From: Taxillus chinensis
Taxonomy: Eukaryota; Streptophyta; Magnoliopsida; Santalales; Loranthaceae
Length of the DNA stretch: 64,000 nucleotides
Direction: 5' to 3'
Assembly (NCBI GenBank): GCA_023512835.1
Contig: CM042088.1
Location: 39,040,164 to 39,104,163 of the forward strand
In this document: positions 10,390 through 22,717 of the stretch, one piece after another
Position numbering within the stretch: the stretch's first letter is position 1
Layout of the letters: every line of letters begins with the position of its first letter
Notes under the pieces: model-generated
Database searches by the model: none
Seen by the model: the letters and a program-made list of their open reading frames with translations, nothing else
Told to the model about the DNA's origin: nothing
Translations under genes and position numbers: made by a program

Positions 10390-13082
10390 GGTCATCTAAA
10401 AAGAGCCTTCTTATACTACATAATAGTTGTAATATCAAACATAGTATTTGGATTGTTAATAGTTAATCTTTGTAAATAAATAGTGCCACAATTTGTATAC
10501 TTGCTAAGTATTAATATAAAAAATATTTCCTTGAATTTTTGATTGTTGTCCACAAAGTATTATATATTGTTATCAAAGAATTCTCTTTGTTTGATTTACT
10601 CATAAGTTTTTTAAGGATATCTATTTTGCATCCCCTTCTAGATCATTCTTGGGACCTTAAAAATGGTATCACAGTAGTCCTCCATACTTGTATAGGGTAT
10701 CAGCTACATAACATACTTGTATTGGGTGAGGAAGGTTGTTACAAGATCCTTCCAACTTTTGATGTGACTTCCGTCTAACTGGATTTACTAACGGAGTGGT
10801 CCTCCGCCAAACTCTCCAAGAAGTAGTGTATGAGAAGATTATCATTGTGGGAGTATGTATCCATCTTTCTATAATACATTGTGATATGTGTCTTTGGGCA
10901 TTGGTTGCTATTGAAGTTAACAAAATCTAGAATCTTGAATTTTGGAGGCAGTTTGACTCTAAGAACCAAACATAAGTCTTACAGGTTATGAACTCCAAAG
11001 GTTTTAGTCCCTTTTATTGCCATCAGTCTTTCCTGAAGTTGTTTCATTGCAAGGGATTAATTGTTCCCTAAGGTGTGGGAGACTCTATTACTTCAACTAT
11101 AACCATTAAAGTTAGTAAAGTGAATTGGGCTTGATTGGAAGAGCTGCAATTCATGCAAGCTAGATTAAATACAAGTAAAAGCTCCTAGATGAAAGGACTA
11201 TCTGATTGCTTCTTGTGTTTGCTTTGGGGGATGAGTAGCCATTGTCTCTTTCTACCCCATCTCTTTTTTCAATCATCGACTTCATTAACTTCTCTATCAT
11301 AGTCCTCATTTAGTTTTATCTCTTGTTGCTTCTATTCTAACCTTGTAAGTTTAGTATTAGCTTCCTCTATCATTGGATTAGAGGCGAAAAAGAGAGACGA
11401 ATCTCATGGAAAGAAAGAGATTATATCCTTATTCGTTATCGCTTGCCATCACAATGGGTGTTACTTCAAATCAAGTTGAAAGACCGACTTATAGCTGTTT
11501 ATGATTAAAATTAGATTTTGTTATAGTCGAACATAAGAGACCAACTTATAGGAATATATAAATTGATTTGTGATACTTTTACTACAACTTGTTTTTGTGA
11601 TCCTCCTAGATAGACACAACAAGCTAAAGTGACAATGAAGATGGGCATACTTGCTAAGTATAAAATACCTCATCAACCTGATGTTTTAAGTTGTGATGCT
11701 TTTATTTGTCTCCATATTCTCTCTTTCTTCGTACATCGAGAGGATATACATGTTTGAAATAATGAAAACAAAATTAACAATGATACTGATGATGTTAGAA
11801 GTCTATATGTGGATTAACTTAACTTTACTCAAAGCCTTTGTGTGGATTAACTTTGAAGACTACTCTGTGTCTCACCTTCTCGTCCTTTTATCTTTGTTTC
11901 TTGCTTTGTATAACTCTTCTTCATATTCAATCTTTGTATTAATCATTCAACGTAAACTTATTTCTACTTATTAAGTTCTCAACAAAAGGGAAATTTGATT
12001 GATAAGATGACTTATCAAGCAAAAAGACACACCGAGTAGTACAATATCAATGTAACTATTTGACATTACTTTTAGTCATGCATAATGAAAAGAACCAGAA
12101 TAATTACATTATGTTTAATCCTATATAACATAACATATGCAGAATCAAACAGTTTAAACTTGGTTAGTTATGTAGAACCGAACAATAATAAAACATTATA
12201 ACATTAATTAATATTTATTGTATCACTTATTTCAACATTATAACCAACAATTTTCTTTAAATGTTGAATCCTTTCTTTATACGCTATGTACCATCCATTT
12301 GCCACCTGGATTCAAATGATAATTTATCCAATGTGTTGATATGGGAGGCACTAGATGTCCCGATCTCAAATATACCTGGTATAGGATGCAACGTTATGCT
12401 AAACAATATAATATAAATATTATTCTATAAATTCATTATATAAAATCTATGTATCATATAGTATGCCCGTAGAAATGATCACCATTTACGAATCCAATAA
12501 TAATTTCTTTACGATTTATTAAAAGAACATGTGTTGTATGTAAAATAGAAATTCATCACATTATGTTCTATTATGGTTGTTGTTTGTGGGCATGTAACTA
12601 TGTTAATTTTTTAACATCTACAATTGGGATTGTTTGTCATTCACTAAGAAGCATTTGGCAAACAAATCCATTCATGCATTATAGCTTAGTTGTGAAGTGT
12701 CATGTGTGGGGGTGGGTAACATATGAAGTTTTCGCCAATATGGATTAATGCAATCAATAGGAATTGACTGACCATCCCTCATGTCTCATAGCTCATGTGC
12801 ACATGGTAGCCCATGTGTGCGTTGATTGATGCACCCCCATGCTAAAACATCAATCTTAACCAAATTAGCTAGTTTACATTAGTCAAGTATATTATCTAGT
12901 ACACTGATAGAGACCACCCCTTGAAGCTCTCTTAAATCTATAGATTTATACTTATGCGAAATAATTGTTAAATGTTTCTTAAATGATGCTTTAATATTGG
13001 TGTGTTGTAATTTAGTCAATTTATGTATATAAGGCCAACATATCTCAAAATTCAATGTACTACATCCAAATTGCCTTTTTGA
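8773..13082. repeat. 4.3-kb direct repeat, copy 2
   Basis: Near-identical to 1-4,329. The similarity must begin at or before 8,773, because copy 1 is truncated by the window. It ends at 13,082, inside the MULE transposase relic, which continues uninterrupted here. This copy therefore looks like the source state and copy 1 like the transferred or truncated one. Confidence 0.95.
10350..10384. repeat. (AG)n microsatellite
   Basis: An AG run of about 35 bp, the counterpart of the 46-bp run at 1,589-1,634. Confidence 0.95.
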
Positions 13083-14330
13083 CTTTGCATGTGCACTTTT
13101 TGCTATAATGAAAAGTAACAAATATTATGAATAAAATAAAAAAAACTTAAGATAAAAACTTACATGTTATAGTGTTATAAGTTATCTATTTGTCGTGCTA
13201 TTGTTATTGTACATAAATTGGTTTGTTAATGCTGATACAAATATATTTTTGTATGGTGTTAGCCACAAAGATTATATATACTTTAATAATGCTTTAGGAT
13301 AGTTGTAAAATTTTGACTTCATTAAGGACAAATTGAAAGCATATTTCTTTATTGTGTTTGGCATAATAATGACACTCCATAAAGATAAACTTTTTTATTG
13401 GTCTTTAGAGAACAACTTCTTGCATTTTGTTAGTATATTCTTTGAGATTTGTCATTTACATAACATATGTCTCGTTGATGGGAAATCATTTTAATAAAAT
13501 TTAAAAGGCTCAATTCTTTGTCTGTGACAATCACATGTACTGTATGTAACACCTCAACCATCTATGACACTACACAAAATATTAAAAGCCATGTTTAATT
13601 ATCTTCCTTCTTCGATGAAAGATATATAAATGTAATGACAATTTTCAAGTTTGTAGATGTGAGCCCCTCAGCCCCATAACCTCTAACAATGGGAGATGAT
13701 ACTTGTTAGTATTGTATGCGCAATCTATGATTAAAACATATATAAATGCACATAAAACTCTAAACTTCAAGGTTGTGTCCATAATAAGTCGGTCAATATC
13801 TTAGTGTCCTTAGTACTCTTATACCATTATATGTGATTATTCTCATCTAATTTCCCTAATAAATAATGAATTTGTGATCTCCTAGCCTTTTCTTTCACCT
13901 TATACTTTCTACATGCATTGTATCTTGTTCTCATTGTGCTAACATTAAACTCATTATTTTTCTTCAAAGTAACCAAAATATCTTTTAACTAATCTATACC
14001 TTTTGACATGTCACCAACCAATCCATTTTCATCTTTAAACAATCTCCCCATAAATGAGTACCCCTTAAGATATTCAGCACTTGGATGATTATGTACTCTA
14101 TTAACCATCGATAAAATCCACTTATCCTTTGGATCCATTTTTATACTATTACGTGTAAATGACATCCACACTTTTTAGTCCCAGTTGAACATTTTTTTTT
14201 GTTTTGGTCAATGCTAGATTTTTCATTTTCCCTCCTATGCACATAAGTACCACTCCTCTCACACATAAGTACTAGTCTTGGTGTGTGTCTACTAGTGTCA
14301 ATACCATCAGATTTAGATGTCAAAATTACT
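12220..14330 (-). pseudogene. MULE/FAR1-type transposase relic (full span)
   Basis: Minus-strand pieces, in order from the N-terminus: RPL-type LVLMCERSGTY and KKCGCHLHV (about 14,165-14,290, FAR1-like zinc-binding region); HNHPSAEYLKGYSF and GRLF..M.KGID (about 13,990-14,110); DILVTLKKNNEFNVST (about 13,930-13,980); a decayed DDE core with DCAYNTNKYHLPLLEVMGL-like and TSTNLK residues (about 13,560-13,740); FGCSTLNFEICWPYIHKLTK and SFKKHLTIISHKYK (12,879-13,090); then the SWIM zinc finger and OTU-like tail down to about 12,220. Many stops and frameshifts exclude function. Plants carry many such Mutator-like genes related to the FHY3/FAR1 transcription factors. No terminal inverted repeats could be assigned. 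Confidence 0.75.
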
Positions 14331-14635
14331 AAGTGATTTTTTCTCTCACATCTCTTGCCTAGTTACATAACTCCTTCATGCTTTTGGAAACCTATATATA
14401 TTATAATAATGAGAAATTAATTAATGAAACTAAAGCATAATATAAAATCAAACATTACAAAAACAAATTAGTAATTTACCTCCTAAGTATTAAACTCACT
14501 AGTATTATCTACAACTTGTTCAAACTCAACTTCATCATTGATCTTGCTCCATTTAATTGAAGCATACTGAAATAAATTCACATGAGTTGAAAACAAATAG
14601 TTTAATCAATATGTACAAGAGAAATGATGAGTATT
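14331..14635. other. Short AT-rich spacer
   Basis: Between the transposase relic and the exon-like tract. No gene or clear repeat seen. Confidence 0.4.
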
Positions 14636-14636
14636 A

Positions 14637-14826
14637 TTTTAATGAGTCAAAGGCTTGAAAAGAATTTAAAGCATCTATATGTGTTTGTTTCTTTGCAAAC
14701 ATAGAATTCGGGGCCTTAGCTTCGACGGTCTTGGCTAAAATCTGCATTAGATCATCTAAGGGAGACAAAGATGGCTTGACCTTGAGATCTACGGTTAAAG
14801 CTTCATCACCAAGGTCAGTAAAGAAA
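14637..14826 (-). other. Exon-like open stretch next to the retrotransposon insertion
   Basis: One minus-strand frame stays open for about 60 codons and has ordinary amino-acid composition (TDLGDEALTVDLKVKPSLSP, then AKTVEAKAPNSMFAKK). Across the gypsy insertion, the minus strand at 26,323 and beyond shows a pyrimidine tract ending in CTCTAG, which would be a good splice acceptor for this exon with the element removed. No family is recognised. It may be a dead exon fragment of a captured or disrupted gene. Confidence 0.3.
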
Positions 14827-14863
14827 TTGCCTCATCCACAGGTGAAGTAAGCCGAGTAGCGTT

Positions 14864-17265
14864 TGTCACGCCCCCGAATTCCAGGAAACCCGGAACCGGG
14901 TACATGACTTCCCCTTGCCCGCACTCGATAGGTCAAGGGGTTGGTGACTAGCACCAATGGAAACTACACCGCGGGTGCTGTCTCAAATATGCAACCCTGT
15001 ACAATCATACATCAAGGGTAATCCTGTACTTTCCCATATATCATCATGCATACAAGGAGTCAAACAGTCATACAGACATCATATCATACAGTATGCAAAT
15101 ACAACTGTCCACGGACCCATGTCCGGGATATCATATAAAATAATACAGAATATAACTGTATCATACATCAGAGTAGTGGGCGTCCTCCTGGAAGAAAGTT
15201 CTTTACTAGTCTCGGGTCACACCTGAAAAGGGTAAACAACAAGTAGCGGTGAGCGACAAGCTCAGTAGGTGACCCCAAAACTCCACATCATGCAACACAT
15301 ACATGTCAATACTATATGCTCAGTGTACTTGTGCACCGTGTAGTGTGCACAATCATCAGGACTCAGCCTGCAAACAAACATTAGGGCTCAGCCTGCCCAT
15401 ACAAGACAACTTGTCCACGATCCTCCATGAGATCCCAGCTCAGGGCACTCAGCCCTAGCTCCACGAGCTCAACGGCTCAACTCAGGCCTTAGCCTATCCA
15501 GAGCGCAATATGCCGGGCCACAGTCGCCACACATGCCTGCCATCGGTGCATATGCCTGCCATGTCACCACATAGCACCATCGGTGCATCACGGTGAGAAC
15601 CCAAATAAGTCACGGAGTTCATGCCCCAATACCTCACACCAATATACTAACATGAGTATGGCAAATCATTCTCAACATTTCCTTTAGAACTGTAGCCAGT
15701 CTTCACAAGTAAATCCTCAATCCTTGATTTATGAAGGAAGTACCCATAGCAGCTATTTTCTTGAAATCAAAAGACCCGGCATTAGGTTCCCATATCATAA
15801 CTAAGATAATCTGATTTTTGGGGATTTTTCTGAGATGTCTAACCCCACTTTCCAAAAATTCACTACTACGAACTTTTGGGTTTTTCTGAGATTTTACACT
15901 AAATCCCAATTTTCACATTTTGAAATAGTAGGTATTAATTTTTCCAGTATTTTTCTTTGAATCCAAATGGAGGGTATTTCGTTATTTACATTGTAGCTTA
16001 AGTATAATGTGTAGATGGGTATAGGTTGCAATGTAAATAGGTCCAGTCCAGTGCTGTATAGTGTCCAGTTACACTGCAGGAGCTGCGACTCGTAGCTGCG
16101 GTATGCGGAGCTGCAGCGCACCTCGAATACTCGTAGCGAGGCTATGACCTTCGACCTACGAGGCTACGAACTTCGACCCTTCGACTACGAACTACGGGTC
16201 TACGAACTACGAGTCTACAAACTTCGAACTACGAGGCTACGAGGCTACAAACTACGAACCTTCGAGCTACGAACTACGGGTCTACGAACTACGACCCTAC
16301 GACCCTGGATCTTCGACCCTTCGACCCAGAACTTCGGATTTTCGTCAGTTCGACCCCGTAACGCGCCCAGGGTACTGTTCATCGTCATTTTTGCCTGTTC
16401 TTCATCTGGAATCAACCCAGCAACCCCCAAACACGCACAAACACGCATTCTACGCAACAAACTGCGATATTTACCTTAAAATGCGTCCAGAACGCATCTA
16501 AATCGCGCAGAAACAACAGAAACACGTATAAAATTTCAGATTTTCAGAAATCTAGATCTAAACCCAAAATTTCATGGTTGACTTATGAACCCTCATGAAA
16601 AACACAATTAATCAACCTCAAAATCACATAAACATATATCCACAATGATATAAAACAGTTCTTAAACTAAAATTGGTTTTCCCAAATTCTAAGGTTCATG
16701 CTCAATTTCATAAATCATGACAAATTCGTGCAGATCCAAACCAAGAGAGAGATAAGAAGTTCAAGGACACCTACTTGAAGTGAATCTTTGAGCTCCACGA
16801 ACCCAAATCGCCACAAATCGCCAAAGCCTCCAAACTCTCTCAAGCTCTCTCTCTCAACGCACAAACGTGAAACGTAAAGTGAAAGCTTCTTCTTCTTTTT
16901 TTCTGCTATTTATATTTCTGTCAGTCAATTGACCTAGTCAACCATTGACCCAGTCAATAATTGACATCCCAACACAAAAATTGACCTCTAAGGCCCCAAA
17001 CTCCAAATTGAGTCAAACTACAGTCAAAACGCTCGAAATGACGAGCACAACACTAAATACATATTATTACACCCAAATGACCGCCCAAATGCAAAGTCAA
17101 CCAATAAACCCCGAAAAGTCAAAAATCGGGTCAAATGGGGCCCCGACTCGAAATCGGGCCCAAGTACAGTCAAAATGCTCACATCGACGACTACACTACC
17201 GTCTAGATAATTATTTTCCCATAGAATGACTATCGCTCAAAACTACCCAAATACGAGTCTTTACA
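14864..17265 (-). repeat. 3' LTR of the Tekay-like element
   Basis: 2,402 bp. On the element's own strand it starts TGTAAAGACTC and ends in GGGGGCGTGACA. It aligns throughout with 22,718-26,317 apart from the nested hAT. Differences between the two LTRs look mainly like C/T-type substitutions plus small indels, pointing to an insertion of moderate age. Confidence 0.95.
16144..16330. repeat. Short degenerate repeats (CTACGAACTACG-type) in the 3' LTR
   Basis: Many tandem variants of CTACGAACTACGGGT, GAGGCTACGA and CTTCGACC. The same block is present in the other LTR at about 23,990-24,180, so it belongs to the element itself. Confidence 0.8.
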
Positions 17266-17277
17266 TCCTCCCCACCT
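17266..17277 (-). other. Polypurine tract
   Basis: On the minus strand AGGTGGGGAGGA directly abuts the LTR start TGTAAAG, the expected position for plus-strand priming. A near copy with the same surroundings (CATCCTCCCCACCTTAGG on the plus strand) lies at 17,522-17,539. Confidence 0.85.
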
Positions 17278-17529
17278 TAAGATTTTTCGTCCTCGAAAAT
17301 AAAACACATGCCCAAAGGACATAGCAAAATTCAAGCTCAATGTCCCAACAAGAAAACATAAAACATGATCACCGATCACACATGTGCAAGGCAATGCACA
17401 ACAAGCCAAACAGAACCCACATTTGGCACAAGATCCAACAATAACAAGCTAAACCACATCTCAAACAACATATGCAAAACAAATGCATAAAATATAACTC
17501 ATACCTCAGGGAAGGTCCTCACATCCTCC

Positions 17530-19010
17530 CCACCTTAGGACTGATCGTCCTCGAACAACTCAGGATGAAGAACCCGCATCTGGCTCTCTTTCTCCCAAGT
17601 CTGCTCCTTCATGCCTTGGTGTAGCCATAATACCCGAACTAGTGGGATCATCTTGCCTCGCAAGACCTGGTCTTGCCTGTCCAAAATCTATGCCGGCATC
17701 TCAACAACGGCACCATCATCAGCCAAGTCTATCTCGCGATAATCCAACACATGAGAAGGATCAGGGTGATACCGCCTCAACTGAGACACATGAAACACAT
17801 CATGTATTCGCGCCAATTCTGGTGACAAAGCTAATTGGTAAGCCACTGCGCCCACGGTGGCAGCAATCTCAAATGGCCCCACAAAATGAGGGGAGAGTTT
17901 GGATCCACGTCCAAACCTCCGATGCCCTCGACGCGGCAAAACCCGCAAAAAGACACGGTCACCCACCTCAAACTGCAAAGGTCGACGCCTCTGGTCCGCA
18001 TAGGACTTCTGCCTACTGTGCGCTGTCGAATCAACTGTACTATCTCTGTAGTCTCTCAAACCATATCGGGACCGAGAACTGCTGTCTCCCCCATCTGTGC
18101 CCAACACAAGGGTGTTCTACAAGGCCGCCCAAACAGCGCCTCATACGGAGCCATCCCAATCGTGGCCTGATAACTGTTGTTGTAAAAGAACTCCACCAAA
18201 GGAATGTGAGTCTCCTAACAACCTCCAAAATCTAGGACACAGGCACGCAACATATCCTCGAGCGTCTGAATCGTCCGCTCCGATTGACCGTCTGTCTGCG
18301 GATGAAAGGTTGTACTGAGGTTCACCCTAGTACCCAAAGCTCGTTGTAACTGTCTCCAAAACTGAGAGGTGAACCTCGCATCCCGATCAGATACAATAGA
18401 CAATGGGACTCCATGCAACCGCACAATAACATCAATATACCTCTGTCCCAAAGTCCTCACTGGGTCTGTCTCTCGAATCGGAATAAAATGTGCCGATTTG
18501 GTCAATCGATCGACAACTACCCATATCGTGTCGTGTCCCCTGGAACGAGGAAGTCCAGTGACAAAATCCATGGTCACATGGTCCCATTTTCACTCTGGCA
18601 TTGGCAATGACTGCAACTCACCAGCTGATCTCGGGTGCTCCGCTTGACCTGGCGGCGACAGTCAAACACCTCCTCACAAAATCAGCAACGACCTTCTTCA
18701 GGCTTGGCCACGAAAACTGCCTCCTCACGGCATGGTACATCTTGGTCCCACCAAGATGTACAGCTAATCTCGACTGGTGAAATTCCCGAAGAACCTCCTC
18801 CTGAAGAGAAGTGGGAACTATCAGGCGACCCTTATACCTCAATATATGCTCAGCATCCTCAGTCCAATCAGAAGATGTCTGCCCAGTTTGAATCCTGTCC
18901 CTGATGACCTCACAATCAACGTCCCCCAGCTGATCCTCTATGATCCTACGCTGTAACTCAGGGACTGCGACGACAACACTGAGGGTCCCTCGCCCCTCGC
19001 TGGTCACCAT
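17530..19010 (-). pseudogene. Integrase and chromodomain of the Tekay-like element
   Basis: The minus strand gives, in order: an HHCC zinc-binding start (FHQSRLAVHLGGTKMYHAVR, then RRCLT; 18,650-18,800), with a single-base shift just before the second CxxC cysteine; the DDE core with [19 protein letters not shown] and [16 protein letters not shown] (18,215-18,577); the C-terminal domain with FEVGDRVFLRV, KLSPHFVGPFEI and FHVSQLRRYHPDPSHV (17,688-18,107); then an in-frame TAG followed by a chromodomain-like ILDRQDQVLRGKMIPLVRVL and a WEKES...HPELF end (17,530-17,690). Insertion of cDNA into chromatin is the family role. It is inactive here. Confidence 0.9.
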
Positions 19011-20550
19011 CTCGCAACCTCATCGCCGCTAACCGACCCATCATCTCCCATTCCTTAATGGCACAATGGGCCACCACGGCCCAGCTCTTCCTACTCAGAG
19101 CATCTGCCACCACATTACCCTTCCCAGGGGTATACATCATATCAAACTGAAACTGCTGCAGGTACTCCACCCACTGCCTCTGCCTAAGGTTCAGGTTTCG
19201 CTGAGAGAAGATATACTACAAGCTCTTGTGGTCCATATACACCACAAACTTCTCCCCAGGGAGATAATGCTACCAGCTCTTAAGTGCAAAGATCACTACA
19301 GCCAACTTCAAATCATGCATGGGATAGCTCTACTCATGTGGTCTCAACTGCCTAGATCCGTAAGCAATCACCTGCCGAGTCTGCATCAACACACAACCAA
19401 GTCCCACCCTAGAAGCATCACAATACACCTTAAAAGGCACACCCTCCTGTGGAAGAATCAAGATAGGTGCTGAGGTCAATCGTGCCTTCAGCTCCATGAA
19501 AGCACTCTCACACGCATCAGACCAAACGAAAGGAACTCCCTTCCTGGTCAGGTTCGTCATAGGAGCTGCCATCCTGGAAAAATCCTCCACAAACCTCCGA
19601 TAGTAGCCTGCCAAACGAAGGAAGCTATGAATCTCAAACACACTCGTGGGCTTCTTCCACGACATGACTGCCTCAATCTTCTCAGGATCCACTGTGATAC
19701 CCTCCGAAGATACCACATGCCCCAAGAAGTGCACCTGTTGCAACCAGAAGTCACATTTTGTGAACTTCGCGTACAACCGATGCTCTCGCAAGGTCTGCAA
19801 CACAACCTGCAAATGCTCCTCATGCTCCCTCTTGGTCACTGAATAGACCAAAATATCATCGATGAACACCACAACGAACATATCTAAATATGGAGCAAAC
19901 ACCTAGTTCATCAATCCCATAAATACTGCTGGAGCATTTGTTAGCCCAAACGGCATCACAAGCCACTCATAATGCCCATAACGACAACTGAACGCGGTCT
20001 TTGGGATATCTGCCTCCCTAACCCTCAACTGATGGTATCCAGATCTCAAGTCTATCTTGGAAAATCACCTCGCACCGCGAAACTGATCAAACAAGTCATC
20101 GATCCTCGGCAATGGATACCTGTTCTTCACAGTCACCGGCTTCAGCTTTCGGTAGTCGATACACAGCCGAAGTGAACCATTTGCCTTCTTGGTAAACAAC
20201 ACTGGAGCGCCCCACGGTGAGCTACTCCGCCTGATAAAGCCTCGTGCCAATAAGTCATCTATCTGTCTCTTGAGCTCTCTAAGCTCTGTCGGTGCCATCC
20301 AGTAGGCCGCTAACCTGATCGGTGTTGTCCCTGGCAACAACTCAATCGAAAACTCTACCTCCCTCACGGGTGGCAAACTGACCAAGTCCTCGGGAAACAC
20401 ATCTGGGAACTGATCTACGATGGGTGGCAAAACAGCCTTCTCCTCTCTCCTCCTGTCAACCAACGTCAAAATGGCTAACTGGTGGGTCACATCACCCCAC
20501 CCATACCTCAAAGGTCCCAACCTGCATGCCTCCTCGGTCCACTCACCCAC
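19011..20550 (-). pseudogene. Reverse transcriptase and RNase H of the Tekay-like element
   Basis: Minus strand. The RT carries [29 protein letters not shown] and [14 protein letters not shown] (20,065-20,300), then [12 protein letters not shown] after an in-frame TGA, and the catalytic FIDDILVYS (YxDD-type box, about 19,840-19,870). RNase H follows with [15 protein letters not shown] (about 19,385-19,430) and VVADALSR (about 19,085-19,110). In-frame stops occur near 20,070, 19,902, 19,330 and 19,220. Together these would copy element RNA into DNA. Confidence 0.92.
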
Positions 20551-20632
20551 AAAGACACCCCCGCGTGCCCTCTGGCGTGAGGAACGTCATACGCCGTCGA
20601 AAATAATCAATCTTGGACTCCATGGAGACCAA

Positions 20633-20938
20633 CTAGTCTATACCCAGGATAACATCAAAATCATCTAACTCCATGACATACAAATCACACAACAGGTTAA
20701 CACCCCCAAGTGTTACCTGACAAGCACTACAGATACTCTCAAATATCACAATTCCACCCAAAGGTGAAACAACCATTAGAGACTGACTCACTGTCTCCTG
20801 GTCTAACTCTAATCCAACCACCGTAGCATACGAAATAAAAGAATGGGTAGCACCAGTATCAATCAAAACTGAACAAATAATATGAGAAATGATGATGGTA
20901 CCTCTCACCACTGAAGGTCCTGCTCCTGCCTCGTCCAC
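20633..20938 (-). pseudogene. Retroviral-type aspartic protease of the Tekay-like element
   Basis: The minus strand encodes a retropepsin-like domain with the catalytic LIDTGATHSF motif, followed by DLYVMELDDFDVILGID at the C-terminal side. This frame of about 100 codons is itself open, but upstream and downstream parts of the polyprotein are interrupted. Confidence 0.9.
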
Positions 20939-21179
20939 TGGTGGAACCTCTGCCTCTCTGCTAGTGAGGGCAAAAGTCCTCCCTCGTGGTCCACTGCCAC
21001 TAGCCTAGCCCATTGGGGCCTTGCCCCGCTGATCAACATGACCCTGTGCCTCCTGCTGAGGCTGCTGCACCGCAGGTCGTGTCTGCGTGCTCTGTGCCGG
21101 CGGCACTGACCTTTGAGATGGAGCCCCACTCCTCCGTCCCTGCTCTCTCGGACGAGGGCCTACACTGTTGGTCGAGCTA

Positions 21180-22237
21180 AGAGTAACACATTCCCTAGCT
21201 CCATGCCCCACTTTCCCCCATCAGAAGCAGGTCATCTTTTTCCTTGGGCAGTCTCGAGACATGCCCGGTCAAACCACAACTCCAACAGGTACCTAACCTC
21301 CTACTGGCTGAACTCTCACGGGGTCCCACTGCTTGGCTGGAAACCCTCTGCACCTGCCTCCTCTCAGGCTGAGCGGCACTGCTCTCCCCACTCTGCCTCT
21401 TCTTGCTCGGACCTACCGAACCGCCCGGCCTCTGGGCTCTCGCCTGATCCTGACCTCGTCAATAATGAGTGCCTTGTCAACCGCCTCCCGGTAGCTGGTC
21501 AACTGCATCGGTTCCAACTGTCTTTTCAGAGATGGCCTCAAGCCCTGAATGAAGTCCTGCGTCATCCAGCCTTCCTTTTCCCGAGCCTCCAGAGCAAACC
21601 GCCCCAAATCTGTGAAGGCCTACACATACTCCCCCACAGTCATGCTACCCTGCACAAGCTCATAATACTCTCTACGTCGAGCATACTGCAACGAGCTGGG
21701 AAAATACTCCCCAAAGAAGCGCTCAACAAACTCTCTCCAGCTCATCTGACTGCCATGGACAGCTCTAGTGGATTCCCACCACCTGCGTGGGATACCCCAC
21801 AGATAATGCGTCGCCACACGCACTCTCTCCTTATCTGGCACCCCGATCATCTCAAAGATGTCCTCTGTCCATCTAATCCAGTCCTCGGCTACCTCTGGCC
21901 GCGAACCATCCTCAAAAGTCCTGGGTGCATGTTTCAAAAACTGCTGGTGAGTGCGTGTGGCGACGCATTATCACGACCTCGTCGTGCTGGCTCTATCACG
22001 ACCTCCTGCTGGTGCACATCCTGCACCACCCTCGCGTCCTGCTGCTGAGGCTGCTGTTGCCTCTTCAGCTCATCCACCTCTCTAGCCATATCCCTCATCG
22101 AGCCCTGCATACCTTGCATGGCCTCCTGCAACTGAATCAACACCCGAGCCAAATCAGGTCCCACAACGGTGCCTCGACTTTATCGTGGGCTCCTCTGCCG
22201 GGCCTTGGCCTCGGACAGCTCTCCTCGGTGGTGCCAT
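21180..22237 (-). pseudogene. Gag of the Tekay-like element
   Basis: Minus strand, from an ATG at 22,235-22,237 (MAPPRRAVRG). A frameshift near 22,165 separates it from a Gln-rich coil (QLQEAMQGMQGSMRDMAREV). The core gag domain follows with WIRWTEDIFEMIGVPDKERV, YLWGIPRRWWE and FFGEYFPSSLQ (21,620-21,937), then a stop, then GRFALEAREKEGWM. Near 21,255-21,300 there is a CX2CX4HX4C zinc knuckle (CWSCGLTGHVSRDC); a second knuckle-like stretch has lost a cysteine to a stop. Gag would form the particle and bind RNA. Confidence 0.88.
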
Positions 22238-22701
22238 CACACCTGGCCACAACAATAAACAACAAACGATCAATAGCACAAACAGCCATCAAAGGGACAA
22301 CCGACTTGTAGGTTCTCACCACACGACCCATAGGTCCATACCATGCATATAGCATCATGTCCCCCATCAGGGTACACCACATGACCCGTAGGTCCACAAC
22401 CATGCATATAGCATCGTGTCACCCCTCAAGGTACACCACAATCAAGTCCTGGCTCTCATGGCCACGTGCCATCCTGGCACCACATACAAGCACATCACAC
22501 ACAAAGACAATCTAGTGCCCAATATGCATACAATCATACCACTAGCAATGCACCCTATGTATGCTCCTAGGATGATCTAACTGACACCAACATAACCTAG
22601 AATACCTGTAAGGACTGCGTTGATCAGGTGCCCTCCCTACAGTTTTCCAAGTCACATGAAATCAATTAACCACCCCTCACTAACCTAGGTCCGCTAGACC
22701 A
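22238..22701 (-). other. Leader between PBS and gag
   Basis: Untranslated leader of the gypsy element, with repeated CACATGACCCGTAGGTCC-like blocks. No gene. Confidence 0.6.
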
Positions 22702-22717
22702 TCCTCTAATACCAACT
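22702..22717 (-). other. Primer-binding site
   Basis: On the minus strand TTGGTATTAGAGGA follows the 5' LTR directly. It resembles the usual TGGTATCAGAGC complement of initiator-Met tRNA, with several mismatches. Confidence 0.65.

Noticed and set aside
17642..18235. 197-codon plus-strand frame
   Set aside because: Antisense shadow of the gypsy integrase region.
21113..22048. 311-codon plus-strand frame
   Set aside because: Antisense shadow of gag; the minus strand carries the real motifs.
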